Source of the DNA: Lachancea kluyveri NRRL Y-12651 | Lineage: Eukaryota; Ascomycota; Saccharomycetes; Saccharomycetales; Saccharomycetaceae | Direction: 5' to 3' | DNA: 64,000 nucleotides | NCBI GenBank assembly: GCA_000149225.2 | Contig: CM000690.1 | Location: forward strand, 496,001 to 560,000 | Shown: one piece after another, positions 48,623-59,778 of the stretch | How the letters are laid out: each line of letters begins with the position of its first letter | How positions within the stretch are numbered: position 1 is the stretch's first letter | Notes under the pieces: generated by a model | Told to the model about the DNA's origin: nothing | What the model saw: the letters and a program-made list of their open reading frames with translations, nothing else | Databases searched by the model: none | Program-made: the position numbers and the translations under genes

Positions 48623-51600
48623 CTACAAGTATAAAGAACCGGCAGAAACAATATCTCTGTGGATTAGATTTAGAGCAGCTTCCATCTTTTCTCTTAGAGT
48701 GGAATTACCGATCGTATTAGATACGTCAATCAATTCTTTAATCATCTCTTCTAGTCTTTTGAACATTCTTATCAAAGAACCTTCATAGACATCAGTCATC
48801 TTACAAATTTGAGTAAATGTGGCACCTTTACACCACTCGTAAACAACTTCCATCAATTCGTGTCTAAAGCTTTCAACGTAGTCCTTTTCCACAATCTCAA
48901 TCTTTGAGTCTTTAATAATCTTTGCAATTTTAGCAGCAACTTCTTTCATGGCTTTCAATGGTTCGGAAAGCTCTGGTTTCAGTCTTGGAGCCTCTTTGCA
49001 ACGTTCTTGGAAAGCAAAGCAAGACAATAGAGCAGCTGCCTGTTCAGGAGTTAACTCATTGAAGTTACCGTTGAAAATCAACTCAGTTAACAATAGTTCA
49101 TCACCACTGGAAATTTCACAAGCAACTCTACCCTTTAATTCAATAATGTCATTTGGAGTACAAAATCCTAAACGACGTAAAACCCTTTTGCGGCGACGTA
49201 AATCGTCCAACTGAATCACTGCTTGGGCATCATTAATCTTGTTTTTCAATTGTTTAATGTCGTTAGACAATGCAAGTTTCTTGCTATATTTTTCGTACAA
49301 TTCCTTCAGCCTGACTGATTGGGCTAGTGGGTTGGAGTATAGCTTGGCTTCCAAAACTTCGATTTTTTTTAGTAGCCTCTTAAATTCCTCGTCATCGATC
49401 TTCATGTTTTTGATCGGATCAATTAAGGGAACGCCGTCTGGGAACCTACGTTGAACTTCCCTTAGAGTTTTACCCACAGTTTCCCGTTGGCTACTAGCTT
49501 TAACGTCCTTTGGCATATACAACCTCAGGTTGCCGACGCTTTCGATGGATTCCAGAGTGATTGGGATAATCGCGGTCATAGACTTTTCACCTTCGTTTGC
49601 AGGTCTGATGCCTTCTGGAAGAGCTGGGTTGAATGGCTTCACCAGATTGACAGGAGAGTCCGCATACATTGTTCTAACCAAAACATTGACGATATAGGAC
49701 TCGTGGTCAGTAAAAACAGCAGTCGGGTTACGCTTATTAGTTCTTTTAGCAAAATCAACCACAGCGGTCCATCCATAATCATACTTCCCCTCAATTTTAA
49801 CTTTGATTAATCTACCAGGCTGTAGGAAACTTAGAATATTTGCTGGGTGGGTAATGACATTGCGGACATCCTCGTTATAACTTTCTAGTGTTTTTCTAAT
49901 TTCGTGGTATTCTTTAATGTTTTGTTCATCTTCGACGACAATATCCTCGGCCTGTTTATTCAACTCGATCACCTTCTTTTCCATCACTGGAACAGAAATG
50001 GCATTTTGGAATTGAAAGAATGAGTGCTCCAACATGAACTCTGGGGAAATACCTTCAACTCTCATTAGATTTAGAATCATATTGTAACCCAAGTGGAAGG
50101 CCGAATCTAATCTATCGGCTTGACCTTTGACCATACCTTTGGCAACTTGGGGTTCCATCTTTTCGTCGATCATCATAATAACGATACCACGGTCATCTAA
50201 ACCACGACGGCCTGCACGACCTGACATTTGAATATATTCACCACCAGAGACCCAACGGAATTGTTTACCATCCCATTTTCTAACGCTAGTGAAAACGACA
50301 GTTTTAGCGGGCATGTTCAAGCCGATCGAAAAGGTTTCAGTAGCAAATAAAACTTTTAAAAACCCTTCTTGAAACAAAATTTCAATCACTTCTTTCAAAA
50401 TAGGCAGTAACCCAGAGTGGTGAATACCAATACCTCTTCTCAATAGTGGTAAAATGTGCTTGATCTGCGGCAAGTCTCTGTCGATTTCAGGTAACAAATC
50501 AATAGCGTTATTAAAAATTTTTGTTAAAGCTTCTTTTTCTTCTTCAGAATTAAAGTCTAGCTTGGACATTTTCAGAGCCAATTCTTCACAATCACGTTTG
50601 CTGAAGGAGAATACAATAACCGGGTTGTACTTTTTTTTCCAAATCATTTTTACGATTTTGTAAATATCACCCTTTGCATCACCTTTTGAAGCACCACCCT
50701 TGTAAGTTTGGCCCTTCTTCCCATTAGATTTGGCAGAGTTTGGATCATCACCAACTTGATTGCTGATTGATGCCATGGCCTTTTGGAAATTCTCTTCTCT
50801 GAAAGTACTCTTTTCATCAACAACTAAATGAATACCGTCACCATGGGCTGGAAACAAGTAATGTTGCAAAGGAGTGGGACGGAAATCGGTGTAAACAATA
50901 TGGCATGGTTGAGAGTGGATTTTGCAAATCCACTCAGCAAATTCCATGGCATTAGGAATAGTCGCAGATAAAAACACGTAATGCACCTTATCTGGCAGTA
51001 AAATAATGGTTTCCTCCCAAACAACACCACGTTCTTTATCCCTCATGTAGTGCACTTCATCGAAAATAACCCATGCAACTTCTCTCATCACTTCACTACC
51101 TCTGTACAACATACTTCTTAAAATTTCGGTGGTCATAACCAAGCAGCCAGCATCGGGATTAATAGTGATATCACCAGTCATCAAACCAACGTCTCCAAAC
51201 TCGGCTAATAATTCTCTGTATTTTTGGTTGGATAAGGCCTTAATGGGTGAAGTGTAGATAACCCTTTGCTTTTCTCTCAAGGACTGAGCAATTGCGTACT
51301 CAGCTACAACTGTTTTACCCGCAGATGTGTGAGCAGACACCAAGACGGACTCAGTCCTGTCGATACAAGAAATAGCGGTGTCTTGGAAAGGATCTAAGGT
51401 AAATGGGTAAGTACGTGCCTCGTTTTCTCTTTTATGTTCACCGATCGGCTTGTAATCATAGTTTGGAGGCAAAGCAACTTGATGCCTAACTTGATGAGAT
51501 AACTTGACCTTACCATCTTGTTCAACTTGGGTAGTGGTGTTATTCGTCAAACCAGTAGATGCTACCACCTCTCTGGAGGCTTCTTGTTCAAAAGAGTCCG

Positions 51601-51868
51601 CGACAACCGGAACAACCTTTGATTTTGTCTTTTCATCTATTAGTTTCTTACCCTTTTTAACCTTTTTGCTGGGTTTATCGTCACTTGATCCATCTTCATG
51701 GGTTTCTTTGAGGTCCGTTTCGTCGTCAGATGAGAGATTACGTTTCTTCGAGTCAACAACAGGAGTTTTCTCGCCCTTTTTCTTATCATCAACTAACTCT
51801 TCAACAGCAATATCTGGAATATCTACCGGAGCCTCTCCAAAGACTCCAAAAAGATCATCGCCATCCAT
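48623..51868 (-). CDS. MTR4: TRAMP/exosome RNA helicase Mtr4
   Basis: A Ski2-like DExH helicase that unwinds RNA for the nuclear exosome and is part of TRAMP (with Trf4 and Air2), used in rRNA processing and RNA surveillance. Length 1081 aa (S. cerevisiae 1073). An acidic/basic N-terminal tail of about 120 residues is followed by [16 protein letters not shown], Walker [13 protein letters not shown] in [52 protein letters not shown] and [12 protein letters not shown]. The arch/KOW insertion includes [20 protein letters not shown], and the C-terminal helical bundle ends [19 protein letters not shown] and GSLYL. Essential in S. cerevisiae. It sits beside IRC8 as in YJL050W/YJL051W. Confidence 0.97.
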   Translation of the reverse strand: MDGDDLFGVFGEAPVDIPDIAVEELVDDKKKGEKTPVVDSKKRNLSSDDETDLKETHEDGSSDDKPSKKVKKGKKLIDEKTKSKVVPVVADSFEQEASREVVASTGLTNNTTTQVEQDGKVKLSHQVRHQVALPPNYDYKPIGEHKRENEARTYPFTLDPFQDTAISCIDRTESVLVSAHTSAGKTVVAEYAIAQSLREKQRVIYTSPIKALSNQKYRELLAEFGDVGLMTGDITINPDAGCLVMTTEILRSMLYRGSEVMREVAWVIFDEVHYMRDKERGVVWEETIILLPDKVHYVFLSATIPNAMEFAEWICKIHSQPCHIVYTDFRPTPLQHYLFPAHGDGIHLVVDEKSTFREENFQKAMASISNQVGDDPNSAKSNGKKGQTYKGGASKGDAKGDIYKIVKMIWKKKYNPVIVFSFSKRDCEELALKMSKLDFNSEEEKEALTKIFNNAIDLLPEIDRDLPQIKHILPLLRRGIGIHHSGLLPILKEVIEILFQEGFLKVLFATETFSIGLNMPAKTVVFTSVRKWDGKQFRWVSGGEYIQMSGRAGRRGLDDRGIVIMMIDEKMEPQVAKGMVKGQADRLDSAFHLGYNMILNLMRVEGISPEFMLEHSFFQFQNAISVPVMEKKVIELNKQAEDIVVEDEQNIKEYHEIRKTLESYNEDVRNVITHPANILSFLQPGRLIKVKIEGKYDYGWTAVVDFAKRTNKRNPTAVFTDHESYIVNVLVRTMYADSPVNLVKPFNPALPEGIRPANEGEKSMTAIIPITLESIESVGNLRLYMPKDVKASSQRETVGKTLREVQRRFPDGVPLIDPIKNMKIDDEEFKRLLKKIEVLEAKLYSNPLAQSVRLKELYEKYSKKLALSNDIKQLKNKINDAQAVIQLDDLRRRKRVLRRLGFCTPNDIIELKGRVACEISSGDELLLTELIFNGNFNELTPEQAAALLSCFAFQERCKEAPRLKPELSEPLKAMKEVAAKIAKIIKDSKIEIVEKDYVESFRHELMEVVYEWCKGATFTQICKMTDVYEGSLIRMFKRLEEMIKELIDVSNTIGNSTLREKMEAALNLIHRDIVSAGSLYL

Positions 51869-52489
51869 ATTTACACCTTTTTTCTTTTACTGCTACTTAA
51901 AAGAGAATCGTTATGGGCTTGAACGTTAAAGCTCATCTCATCGCGCTCACTAAAATTTCACTGAAAATTTTTCTAATTAGTTTCATCACGTATCACGAAG
52001 GGCTGCCCATAAGAAACTAGCATTACTCAGGAAATTAGCAAATTTAGGAAATATACTGACGAATATGTGTCCAAACTGTCTTTCTGTCGAATAATTATTT
52101 TCAATGGGAGTATTATTGCTAATTGGTATTTTGTTAGTTTCCTGTAAGTGACACTCCAAATATAAAGGTTGGCATAAAATGGTGGGAGTGAAAAGAGTAC
52201 TATATTAAAGTTATTGGTTCAAAGTGTCCAGCCTGTAGATCTCGAGTAAAGCAGGCTTATTCTTGGTAATAGCTTTTCAGTTATTTTCTTACTAAGGGCA
52301 ACGATCTAATGACCTTTACCAATTTCAATACTTTTATTTATGTCTGTGCCGCTTTCGTATTTGGAAAAAGTTGTACTGGGAGACAATTACCATACACTCT
52401 TCTGCTAAAACATCAAAACTATAATTATGCTATATTGGAAGCTACATATTGTGTTAAATAGATATCTCTCTCATCTCTAGAAATTTAGA
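51869..52489. other. intergenic region, MTR4 promoter and IRC8 3' side
   Basis: 621 bp between genes on the same strand. No ORF, tRNA or repeat of note is seen. It likely carries the MTR4 promoter near 51869-52050 and the IRC8 terminator near 52440-52489. Confidence 0.45.
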
Positions 52490-54901
52490 TCACTGGATAA
52501 TATTTGATTGTGTTTGGACCCTGTTTAAGCTCATTAGGGTGGTCCACTTTTCACGATCGTACTCGCTAAAAACCACATCAGGATATTTAGTATTGCTTCC
52601 TTTTGATAACGGACTAGATGTTCGAGAGGTACCATCTGCCTCTGCGTTGCCATTTTCCTCGACAGTCACAGGTGCGTTAGCAACATCTTGAAACACAGAG
52701 TTAGCACCTTCGCTTTGTAATAAAAAAAGTGCACTTACTGATCTTAATCCTTTTTCACTAGCGGTTAAAATACTGTTTCGTCTCCCACCGATAGTAGAAA
52801 CCGATTTCGAAGGGGAATGTTTGCTTTGTAAAGTGTGAACATAACTAAAGTCGATGCTTTGCCCGCGGTTATGCGTATGGAAAAGGTTGTTGTTGTTGTT
52901 GTTGTTGTTGAAATCTTCTTCGTCATCTAGTTTGAAAGATATATTTGACAGCGACAACTTTTTGCTCAATCTCTTTTTTAACCGTGAGCCCTTTGATGGA
53001 GACGAGTGCACCGAATTATTGGCCCCAACCAAATTCATCGATGAGGGTAGTAAAGTAAATTGTGAATTGGACCTGGTATGGTGGTGATTTGTTCCAACTG
53101 CAGAGGAGGTGCCAAAAAATGAACCCAGTTTACTCGGAGATCTCAGGCTACCAGTTGCTGATCCTGTAGCGATGGATGTGACCGATTTTGTAGGAGAGTG
53201 CTGTCTTGTGGAAATGCTTGAATCTTTAGACATTCTATCAAAAAACACAGAGGGATTATCCTGCCTCAAGACTTGTTCCATGGCGTTGGTATCTTGGACC
53301 CGGTCTATAGGACAGCCTGACTCTTTTTTGAAAAGCTCATCTAATACACTGACTGTATCACCATCTTCCTCGTTGACCAGCTTTCCGATGTCAAGTTTTT
53401 GTTTTGATAGTGGAAAGCTAAAATTTTCCTTTGATTCCAAACCGAGAGAATCTTCTGACACATATTGAATTGGTGGCAAAAGTTGGGACGCTATATTTGT
53501 AAGCTCCCTCTCTTTCTTCATCAAAGACGTACCATTTAACTCCCATTCTTGCAAGCTAATATTTCTCAGATTGTTGGGCTGATTTTTATTCTCGTTTGGC
53601 ATTTCGTGCTCAACAACCCCCCAAGTAGGTATCTGAGGAATATTTTGCAAATCATGAGCTAGTAAACCGTCTTCTTGGTTATCTATGTCAATCACTTCTG
53701 GCGGATCCTCGTTAAAAAAGGGCACTGGGAATTCATTTTGGCTGCTACTGTTATCACTATCATCATTACTCATCCTCAAGCAGGGAGGTAATAGAGCACT
53801 ATTGATACGACCAATTGCATCTTTTTCTAAGCGTATAGCGGACACATCATAGTCCTCATTTTGGGACAGCCATTCCAGTGGTGGTAAGGAGGTAATGCTT
53901 TTAGAGGTACTGTCAACTTTCTGCGAAGTGTTTATTAGGTTTAGTAAGCTCTTTGACGTATCTGGGATAGTTGAAAGTCTAGTTACGAAACGTGCATCGA
54001 TGTCAGATCGTTTACTCCAACTTTTCCTATCTATACGTTGTCGCTGTTGCTTCTCTGGCTGGTCTATACCTGCTCGATGGCCAGTTATTTTATCCTTTAA
54101 CGAGAATTTTCTTTTCAAGTTCTTCTTAGATCTGAACCTACTCAGAACACGCCTTTTAGATACCGGCGAAACTGCGGTGCAAGATGCTGATCTTAGTCTT
54201 GCATTCATTGAGCTGCCACTGTTGGAATGTGATTCACCGGACATCATATACTTTACGACAGAAGATGTAGAAGCATTTTCGGAACCAGAATAAGTTGTAG
54301 GAGATTCGTTCATCCAATTCTGTTGGGGCTGGGCTAACTGTTCGGGATCCTGGTCCGGTGTTAGTGTAGCAGCAGATGCTTTGAAAAGAACTGTTTTATC
54401 TGGATCAACCTTTATATCACATTCACTTGTGCGGTCCATATTAGAAAACTTCTCCAAGTCATTTTGGACCCTTCCCATTTCCTTTGTAAAAATATCCATA
54501 CATGTAGAAAATCCACTCGTAAACATCGCAAGTAGTAGAAAGGAAATATGTGCGGTAATAGTTTGGCGATGTGTAGTGTTAATGGTAAGGGTATTCGGAA
54601 GATATCTGACCAAGTGGTTTATGTAGCTTATACTTGTTCCCAACATCAAAATTTGCGGTAGAGAAAATAACAGCCTAAGTAATGGTAGATTTACCCACAG
54701 TGTCAGTGGAAATTGTATCAGTCCAGATATTATCGAGGCACATGAGAAAATTATAAGTGAAGTGTGGTGGAGGTACTGTGCATTCTTCTCAGTTTTAGTG
54801 CATGCTAGAGCAATGGATAGTCCACCAGCTGTCAGGCAGATAGCGACATTTGATAGACAAGCTGCTATGTGCGGCAACGTCAAACGTTTGTCAGTTTGCA
54901 T
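52490..54901 (-). CDS. IRC8: bud-tip membrane protein Irc8
   Basis: A protein of unknown biochemical function; S. cerevisiae Irc8 localises to the bud tip, and its loss raises spontaneous recombination foci. The first 150 residues hold about four membrane segments (VAICLTAGGLSIALAC; LIIFSCASIISGLIQFPLTL; LLRLLFSLPQILMLG; ISFLLLAMFTSGFSTCM). About 650 residues of disordered Ser/Asn/Lys-rich sequence follow, with basic patches (KRRVLSRFRSKKNLKRKFS) and a polyasparagine run (GTT repeat on the plus strand, near 52884-52911). It is 803 aa (S. cerevisiae 822). The identification leans on membrane topology, length and position between MTR4 and PEP8. Polyasparagine length may vary. Confidence 0.82.
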   Translation of the reverse strand: MQTDKRLTLPHIAACLSNVAICLTAGGLSIALACTKTEKNAQYLHHTSLIIFSCASIISGLIQFPLTLWVNLPLLRLLFSLPQILMLGTSISYINHLVRYLPNTLTINTTHRQTITAHISFLLLAMFTSGFSTCMDIFTKEMGRVQNDLEKFSNMDRTSECDIKVDPDKTVLFKASAATLTPDQDPEQLAQPQQNWMNESPTTYSGSENASTSSVVKYMMSGESHSNSGSSMNARLRSASCTAVSPVSKRRVLSRFRSKKNLKRKFSLKDKITGHRAGIDQPEKQQRQRIDRKSWSKRSDIDARFVTRLSTIPDTSKSLLNLINTSQKVDSTSKSITSLPPLEWLSQNEDYDVSAIRLEKDAIGRINSALLPPCLRMSNDDSDNSSSQNEFPVPFFNEDPPEVIDIDNQEDGLLAHDLQNIPQIPTWGVVEHEMPNENKNQPNNLRNISLQEWELNGTSLMKKERELTNIASQLLPPIQYVSEDSLGLESKENFSFPLSKQKLDIGKLVNEEDGDTVSVLDELFKKESGCPIDRVQDTNAMEQVLRQDNPSVFFDRMSKDSSISTRQHSPTKSVTSIATGSATGSLRSPSKLGSFFGTSSAVGTNHHHTRSNSQFTLLPSSMNLVGANNSVHSSPSKGSRLKKRLSKKLSLSNISFKLDDEEDFNNNNNNNNLFHTHNRGQSIDFSYVHTLQSKHSPSKSVSTIGGRRNSILTASEKGLRSVSALFLLQSEGANSVFQDVANAPVTVEENGNAEADGTSRTSSPLSKGSNTKYPDVVFSEYDREKWTTLMSLNRVQTQSNIIQ

Positions 54902-55173
54902 TTATTGAAAATGGCAATAGTCAGAAATCAGATGAATTGGCCCAGTAAAGTCGTATCTACAGCACAGGACCAGATCAATAAGGGCCCAAAAAAAAAAGAG
55001 AGGGAGGACCAAGATCCGACGTGCGGAAGTTAGCCAGAGGACTCCTCATTGACCTTAATCGAGGCAGCTCTAAACTCCGGATATTCTAGTGTATTTACAC
55101 ATTTCCTGATATGGAATTCATATTTCGAGGGTAAAAAACAAAACAAAGAAAAACAAATTATATTTCGAGGGCA

Positions 55174-56436
55174 ATGCGTAAAAAGATGATCAAAAGGTAC
55201 TCGCATCAATCAACATCTGGAGCAAATACCATCGGAGTGGTCTCGACATCAAAAGCTAGGTATCTAAGCATGGTAGCATTTGTCAAAAACATTTTTTCGA
55301 GGCACAAAAAAACTCGCAAGAAATCATCAGAGTTAACTAGTGAGAAAGCGTCCTTGACTATGAAGGTCGAATTACCAGCATCCCCATCGCATTCTTCATC
55401 AACTGATAGTCTAACAAAAGAAGTGTCCTCGTTATCACTAAGCTCATCACCAGTACCGCATTCACGAGGGTTGAATAAGACTGGTTCTATTAATTTATCA
55501 CGTACCTCGACATCCTCGTCACTTTTTCTCCGTCGCAGTAGCAGCAGCGGCCTTAAATGCACTGAACAGAGAACACAAAATAAGATAATAGGTAAAGGCA
55601 CTACTGGTGACGTGGAGGTATACTTTAACCCTAGGACTCAGGTAAAATATGCTGTGAAAAAGTTCCGAAGTAACACACCGTCAAATAGTTACAACCAAGA
55701 ACTAAGAAACATTTTAAGCAAAGAGTACCAGGTATTGGATAGGATAAACAGAGTGGGTAACAGAAACATCGTAAAAGTCATCGAATTACACAACAAGACA
55801 AATTCCTTAGTCATGGAATTTGTTCCTTTCAGCCTTTATCGAATAATGACGCTATCGCTTACTCCCTCGACTGAAGAAAGGAAATCTTATTTCAAACAGA
55901 TATGCCTTGCCATTCAATTCCTTCACGGCGAAGGGATTGTACATCGTGACTTAAAGTTAGAAAATATAATGGTTGACTATGAAGGCTGCGTTAAGATCAT
56001 CGATTTTGGGTCCGCGGTGATTTTAGCATCTCAGGATGCCAAGTGCCATGGTATGGGTGGATCAGAACCCCTGATGGCACCTGAGGTGCTGGCACAGCTA
56101 TCGTATGAAGGTCTACCAGTGGACATATGGTCTCTCGGCATACTGATGTATCAAATGTTTAACAACAGTCAGAAACCAAGGTTCCCATGGAAAGCGGCCA
56201 AACCGAAAGGTGACCCGGAGTTCGACGAGTATATCAACGACCAAAGCCTCTTTCTACAGAGCGCTTTAGATCAAGGATCTGAATTACTTTTACGATTGTT
56301 GGCTATAAACCCGAAATCTAGGATAAGTATTGGCAATGTCATGGAATATCAGTTCATCAGTGAGATATCCGTGTCTGATACCAAATGCCATGAAAGGACC
56401 TTGAGGCTCTGTAACAGATTTTGGGGTGACAGGTAG
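55174..56436 (+). CDS. HAL5/NPR1-family serine/threonine kinase
   Basis: A 420-residue kinase. A Ser-rich N-terminal region of about 130 residues precedes the kinase domain: glycine loop GKGTTGDVEVY, VAIK-type YAVKKF, ENIMV after HRDLKL, IIDFGSAV (DFG), GSEPLMAPEVL (activation segment and APE) and DIWSLGILMYQMF. All catalytic residues are present. The SEPLMAPE segment and PWKAAKPKGDPEFDEYI resemble the fungal Hal5/Npr1/Sat4/Rtk1 group, which controls plasma-membrane transporters, but it is shorter than those (600-850 aa). S. cerevisiae has TDH1, not a kinase, at this position between IRC8 and PEP8, and I cannot name a one-to-one counterpart. Convergent with PEP8 (52-bp gap). Confidence 0.88.
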   Translation: MRKKMIKRYSHQSTSGANTIGVVSTSKARYLSMVAFVKNIFSRHKKTRKKSSELTSEKASLTMKVELPASPSHSSSTDSLTKEVSSLSLSSSPVPHSRGLNKTGSINLSRTSTSSSLFLRRSSSSGLKCTEQRTQNKIIGKGTTGDVEVYFNPRTQVKYAVKKFRSNTPSNSYNQELRNILSKEYQVLDRINRVGNRNIVKVIELHNKTNSLVMEFVPFSLYRIMTLSLTPSTEERKSYFKQICLAIQFLHGEGIVHRDLKLENIMVDYEGCVKIIDFGSAVILASQDAKCHGMGGSEPLMAPEVLAQLSYEGLPVDIWSLGILMYQMFNNSQKPRFPWKAAKPKGDPEFDEYINDQSLFLQSALDQGSELLLRLLAINPKSRISIGNVMEYQFISEISVSDTKCHERTLRLCNRFWGDR

Positions 56437-56488
56437 TGTGTAAAAAGGGTTCGGGTTGTATGTGCGGTTCATTGTCATTTCGAGTATT

Positions 56489-57424
56489 TCAACTTCTCGT
56501 ACGGTACAAAAATACTTCTGTTTGTTTGAAGTACCTTCTACCGTCTTCATCGATAATTACTAGACTTAGATAGTTCTTGATGCTAAAAAAATTCGAAGTG
56601 ATATTGGGTGTCAAATCATAACCACCTAAAAACAGCCTTATAGGAATAGTTTCGCCTTTTACTGGGGAGCCATCCATAATCTCATATCTTATCGATGTGG
56701 AGTCGGATAGCTGATTCGGTTCAATACCACAGGTCTCGCGTGTAACCAAACTTATCTCCATATGTTTCACTTTTAACCTGGTCAACAGGAAATATATTCT
56801 CCCGACAATGACGTCTTTCAATGCGTACTGAGATTTTGAGTACTCGAATTCTATGTGGAGGCAATTTTCAATACCAATATCGAGTTTAACAGGCTTGACT
56901 TCATCGTGTGCAGAGGGGATTTGTGCGGGTGGTACAGAATTGTAAAGGTAGCACCAGAATTTCTTTAGCTTTACAATATCAGTAGATTTTCTCAACACAG
57001 TAACTTTCACATAGTGCATGACGTCCACATTTTTCCCTCTATAGCTCTCGTAGCGCTTTTCTACATCTTTAAATTTGAATGGAAAGCTTTGTGAGTGGAC
57101 CAAGTCACCAGGAGGACATAAATCTGCGCTAAGACATAAAAAATTATCAATAGCTCTCTTCTTAGATTCAGAATTTGACTTAGTCATGTCAATCGTACCC
57201 ATCAGGCTTACCTTTACGCCAAAATGTTCCATTTTTTTCCCCTCTTTTACTCTCAAAGTAACGATACCACTGACACTTTCACCATCTTCGTATAGTGGAT
57301 ACCGGTCTTTCAAAGTTTTGGTTCCCGAACTATCAGCATTATTTGCGATCTCGACATGCTTTCGAAATTCCTCTCCATCGAACAGGATCTCGATATCGAT
57401 TGGTGACTTGAAAAAAATACTCAT
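56489..57424 (-). CDS. PEP8: retromer subunit Vps26/Pep8
   Basis: Vps26 is the arrestin-like subunit of retromer, which returns Vps10 and other cargo from endosomes to the Golgi. It starts MSIFFKSPIDIEILFDGEE and has YEDGESVSGIVTLRVKEGKK, FPFKFKDVEKRYESYRGKNV, LDIGIENCLHIEFEYSKSQY, VIVGRIYFLLTRLKVKHME, SIRYEIMDGSPVKGETIPIR and a C-terminal YLSLVIIDEDGRRYFKQTE. At 311 aa it is shorter than the 379-aa S. cerevisiae protein because it lacks two low-complexity insertions (after residue 90 and near 180). Its size is thus close to animal VPS26. Divergent from nothing: TIM54 is upstream on the same strand, as in YJL053W/YJL054W. Confidence 0.95.
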   Translation of the reverse strand: MSIFFKSPIDIEILFDGEEFRKHVEIANNADSSGTKTLKDRYPLYEDGESVSGIVTLRVKEGKKMEHFGVKVSLMGTIDMTKSNSESKKRAIDNFLCLSADLCPPGDLVHSQSFPFKFKDVEKRYESYRGKNVDVMHYVKVTVLRKSTDIVKLKKFWCYLYNSVPPAQIPSAHDEVKPVKLDIGIENCLHIEFEYSKSQYALKDVIVGRIYFLLTRLKVKHMEISLVTRETCGIEPNQLSDSTSIRYEIMDGSPVKGETIPIRLFLGGYDLTPNITSNFFSIKNYLSLVIIDEDGRRYFKQTEVFLYRTRS

Positions 57425-57746
57425 CTCTTCGATCTTTAATTATTTACTGGTCTTCTCTTTTTTCCATAAGAATGGGTTATAGCCCCTTTACAGTATAGAA
57501 AACCCAACCTAGATCTCAGAGAGAAAAAAAAAAAACTACGTATGGTGTGATTTTAGTAAAATACCTCAATACTGAATCAATTAACGTAGCATACCAATTG
57601 GTGAAACGAAAATGACAGTCACTGTTTCATAATTACTTCTTGCATTCGAACTATATACAAATTTGGGTTTCGCTATTTTCTTATGCCCCTCTCTTTAAAA
57701 GGGATGGGAGAATGGCAAAAAGAAAAATAACCGTAGCATTTACGGA

Positions 57747-59237
57747 TCATCTGCTGTTATTAATTTCCTGAACTCTTTCATCAACTTTCCACGGATCAAA
57801 GACGTTCAGCTTATTCAGAACTCTATCATCACCTTTCACTTCTTGAACCCATTCACTTTGCTTTTCCAACCCCTTCTTAACCCATCCCTTGGGCCAATCG
57901 TTTTCTTCGTATTTGCCCCAATCTAGATCTGTTTTGGCATTGAAGGGTCTGACTGTCTGTAGAACACAGCTTGCAGCAGCCCGACAATACTCCTCGGCTT
58001 GGTACCGTCTTTGGTAAAACCTGTAGATACGTTCAGGTATATTCAAGAACCCGATTAGATGTGGAATTGGTACAACAAGAACAGGTTGATGGAAAATAGC
58101 GGGAACATGGGTCTTTGGATCCCTAACAATTTCTGAGGAGGATAACTCGTGTGGCAATACAGCGGTTGGATATTGATCAGGCGTTATGTATGGTTTAGGA
58201 ACTGGCTTTTTTTCATCCTCATTCTCATTTTCATCCTCATCCTCCTGATTTTGCTTGGCTTCAACTTCAACTGGCTTGTGTTCAGCTTCAACTAGAGGTT
58301 TTTCTTGAGGGTTGGATATGGATTCTTGAGGTTCTTCTGTCGGAATAACGGAGTGCTCACCTTTGGATTCTTCGGTTTTTAGCGCAGTGGTTTCAACCTT
58401 GTTCTCCTGATCACTTTCTGGCTTGGCTTCAGGAGCAGGTGGTACTAATGGGCCAAGGATACCCTCGTGCAAACCAGCGATGTACTCTTTGTATGCACCT
58501 CTTCCAAGGCAGATGACCCCGCCAGCCAAAGTTACGTCCTGGGCCAATGCATCCTCGCTAAGAACTTCGACGTTTTTGTTTTTATTATTGTAGAAGACGC
58601 CAAGTACATTCTTGTAGTTAAATTCGTCTTTGTACTTCTTGGCCAGTAGTTTTTCCATCTCTTCGTCAATTTCTTCCTGTCTCTTGGGTTTGGTCCACCT
58701 TACCATACCAGACACCTTGCTTTTTAACTTATTCCATAGTTTTTTTTCCTCGTTCAATTGCTTTAATTTCTGCTCATTCTCCAGTAGCTCCCTTCTTAAC
58801 TCTCTGATTCTTTCAGCGACCTCACTTCTGATAAAGCCCTGCTTATGTTCAGTGAAGACCTCGTAATCTACGCCGCCCGAGTAAAGGACCGGTTTCAGGT
58901 AGCGTCTCCAAACAGTCATACTGGTGTCTAAATAGTCATTTGGCGGAGGTGCGACAAAGACGGTAACTTTTCTCGAGGTACGTGATGTAGAAAACTTTTC
59001 ATGTGACAGGGGTTCGACCAAGTCGCACCATTTCTTCCTTGCCTGTTTCTGTTTTTGCTTGTCATATACTATACCAGAGACTGACACAGTAACAACCGTC
59101 CAAAAGATCATCCAGTTTCTAGAAGGTAAACGGATAGGAGGGATTCCCATCGCCTTAAAGGCAGGATTTGAATATCCCGGCTTACGTAGCGGTTTAGATT
59201 GAGTTGGAGATGTTTCTGCAGGTTTTTCAGCAGACAT
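57747..59237 (-). CDS. TIM54: mitochondrial inner-membrane translocase subunit Tim54
   Basis: A component of the TIM22 complex that inserts carrier proteins into the mitochondrial inner membrane. N-terminal block KPGYSNPAFKAMGIPPIRLP, then one membrane segment (NWMIFWTVVTVSVSGIVY). The conserved intermembrane-space part has TVFVAPPPNDYLDTSM, VWRRYLKPVLYSGGVDYEV, AGGVICLGRGAYKEYIAGLH, VPIPHLIGFLNIPERIYRFY and a Trp-rich end. A Glu/Lys/Pro-rich low-complexity linker (about residues 270-345) includes GAGGA/TCCTC-type repeats. It is 496 aa (S. cerevisiae 478). Confidence 0.95.
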   Translation of the reverse strand: MSAEKPAETSPTQSKPLRKPGYSNPAFKAMGIPPIRLPSRNWMIFWTVVTVSVSGIVYDKQKQKQARKKWCDLVEPLSHEKFSTSRTSRKVTVFVAPPPNDYLDTSMTVWRRYLKPVLYSGGVDYEVFTEHKQGFIRSEVAERIRELRRELLENEQKLKQLNEEKKLWNKLKSKVSGMVRWTKPKRQEEIDEEMEKLLAKKYKDEFNYKNVLGVFYNNKNKNVEVLSEDALAQDVTLAGGVICLGRGAYKEYIAGLHEGILGPLVPPAPEAKPESDQENKVETTALKTEESKGEHSVIPTEEPQESISNPQEKPLVEAEHKPVEVEAKQNQEDEDENENEDEKKPVPKPYITPDQYPTAVLPHELSSSEIVRDPKTHVPAIFHQPVLVVPIPHLIGFLNIPERIYRFYQRRYQAEEYCRAAASCVLQTVRPFNAKTDLDWGKYEENDWPKGWVKKGLEKQSEWVQEVKGDDRVLNKLNVFDPWKVDERVQEINNSR

Positions 59238-59778
59238 TTTTCCGTTGGGTGCGGGTAGAATATGAATTCAGATGGTGCTAAATATCCAAATCATCTTAAG
59301 AATACATTAAAATTTTTCCACATAGTAAAAAAAAAAAAAAAAAAAAGAGCGAGAGGCTTTCAAAAAAAAAAAAAAACCAGAAAAACCAGCAAAGGAACGT
59401 ATTAAAAAAGACGAAGAGGCGAAAGAAGGAAAAAAAAAATATATTAAATAAAACTCATTAAACATTAAAAATTGGATATGCAGAACTCTTTCTATACAAC
59501 AACCAGTCGTGGCCTTTAGGTCATGGTTTCCGTATATATTTTCCCGTGATTCTACCACGGAAATTTATTTCTTTATCATTTGCAGGAGGGGGTGCCATGG
59601 TAATGAAGCCTGTCATTTATAAGTTGCAAAAGATTCTTGTTCGGAAAATGTAGAGCGCTAAGCTGTTGGATAACGGTGGAGATAGTGGAAGAAGGGAAGC
59701 AAAGAGAGAAAGAGAAGGACAGGAGGAGAAGCGGAGGAGGGGGAGACAAGCACAAGGACAACAAGAAAGCTAACAAGT
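59238..59778. promoter_or_regulatory. TIM54 promoter and Myb-gene 3' region
   Basis: 541 bp with several long A-tracts (59329-59346, 59362-59375, 59431-59439) and a purine-rich GGAGGAGAAG block near 59720-59750. The A-tracts are likely nucleosome-excluding promoter elements for TIM54. No gene is seen. Confidence 0.5.
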
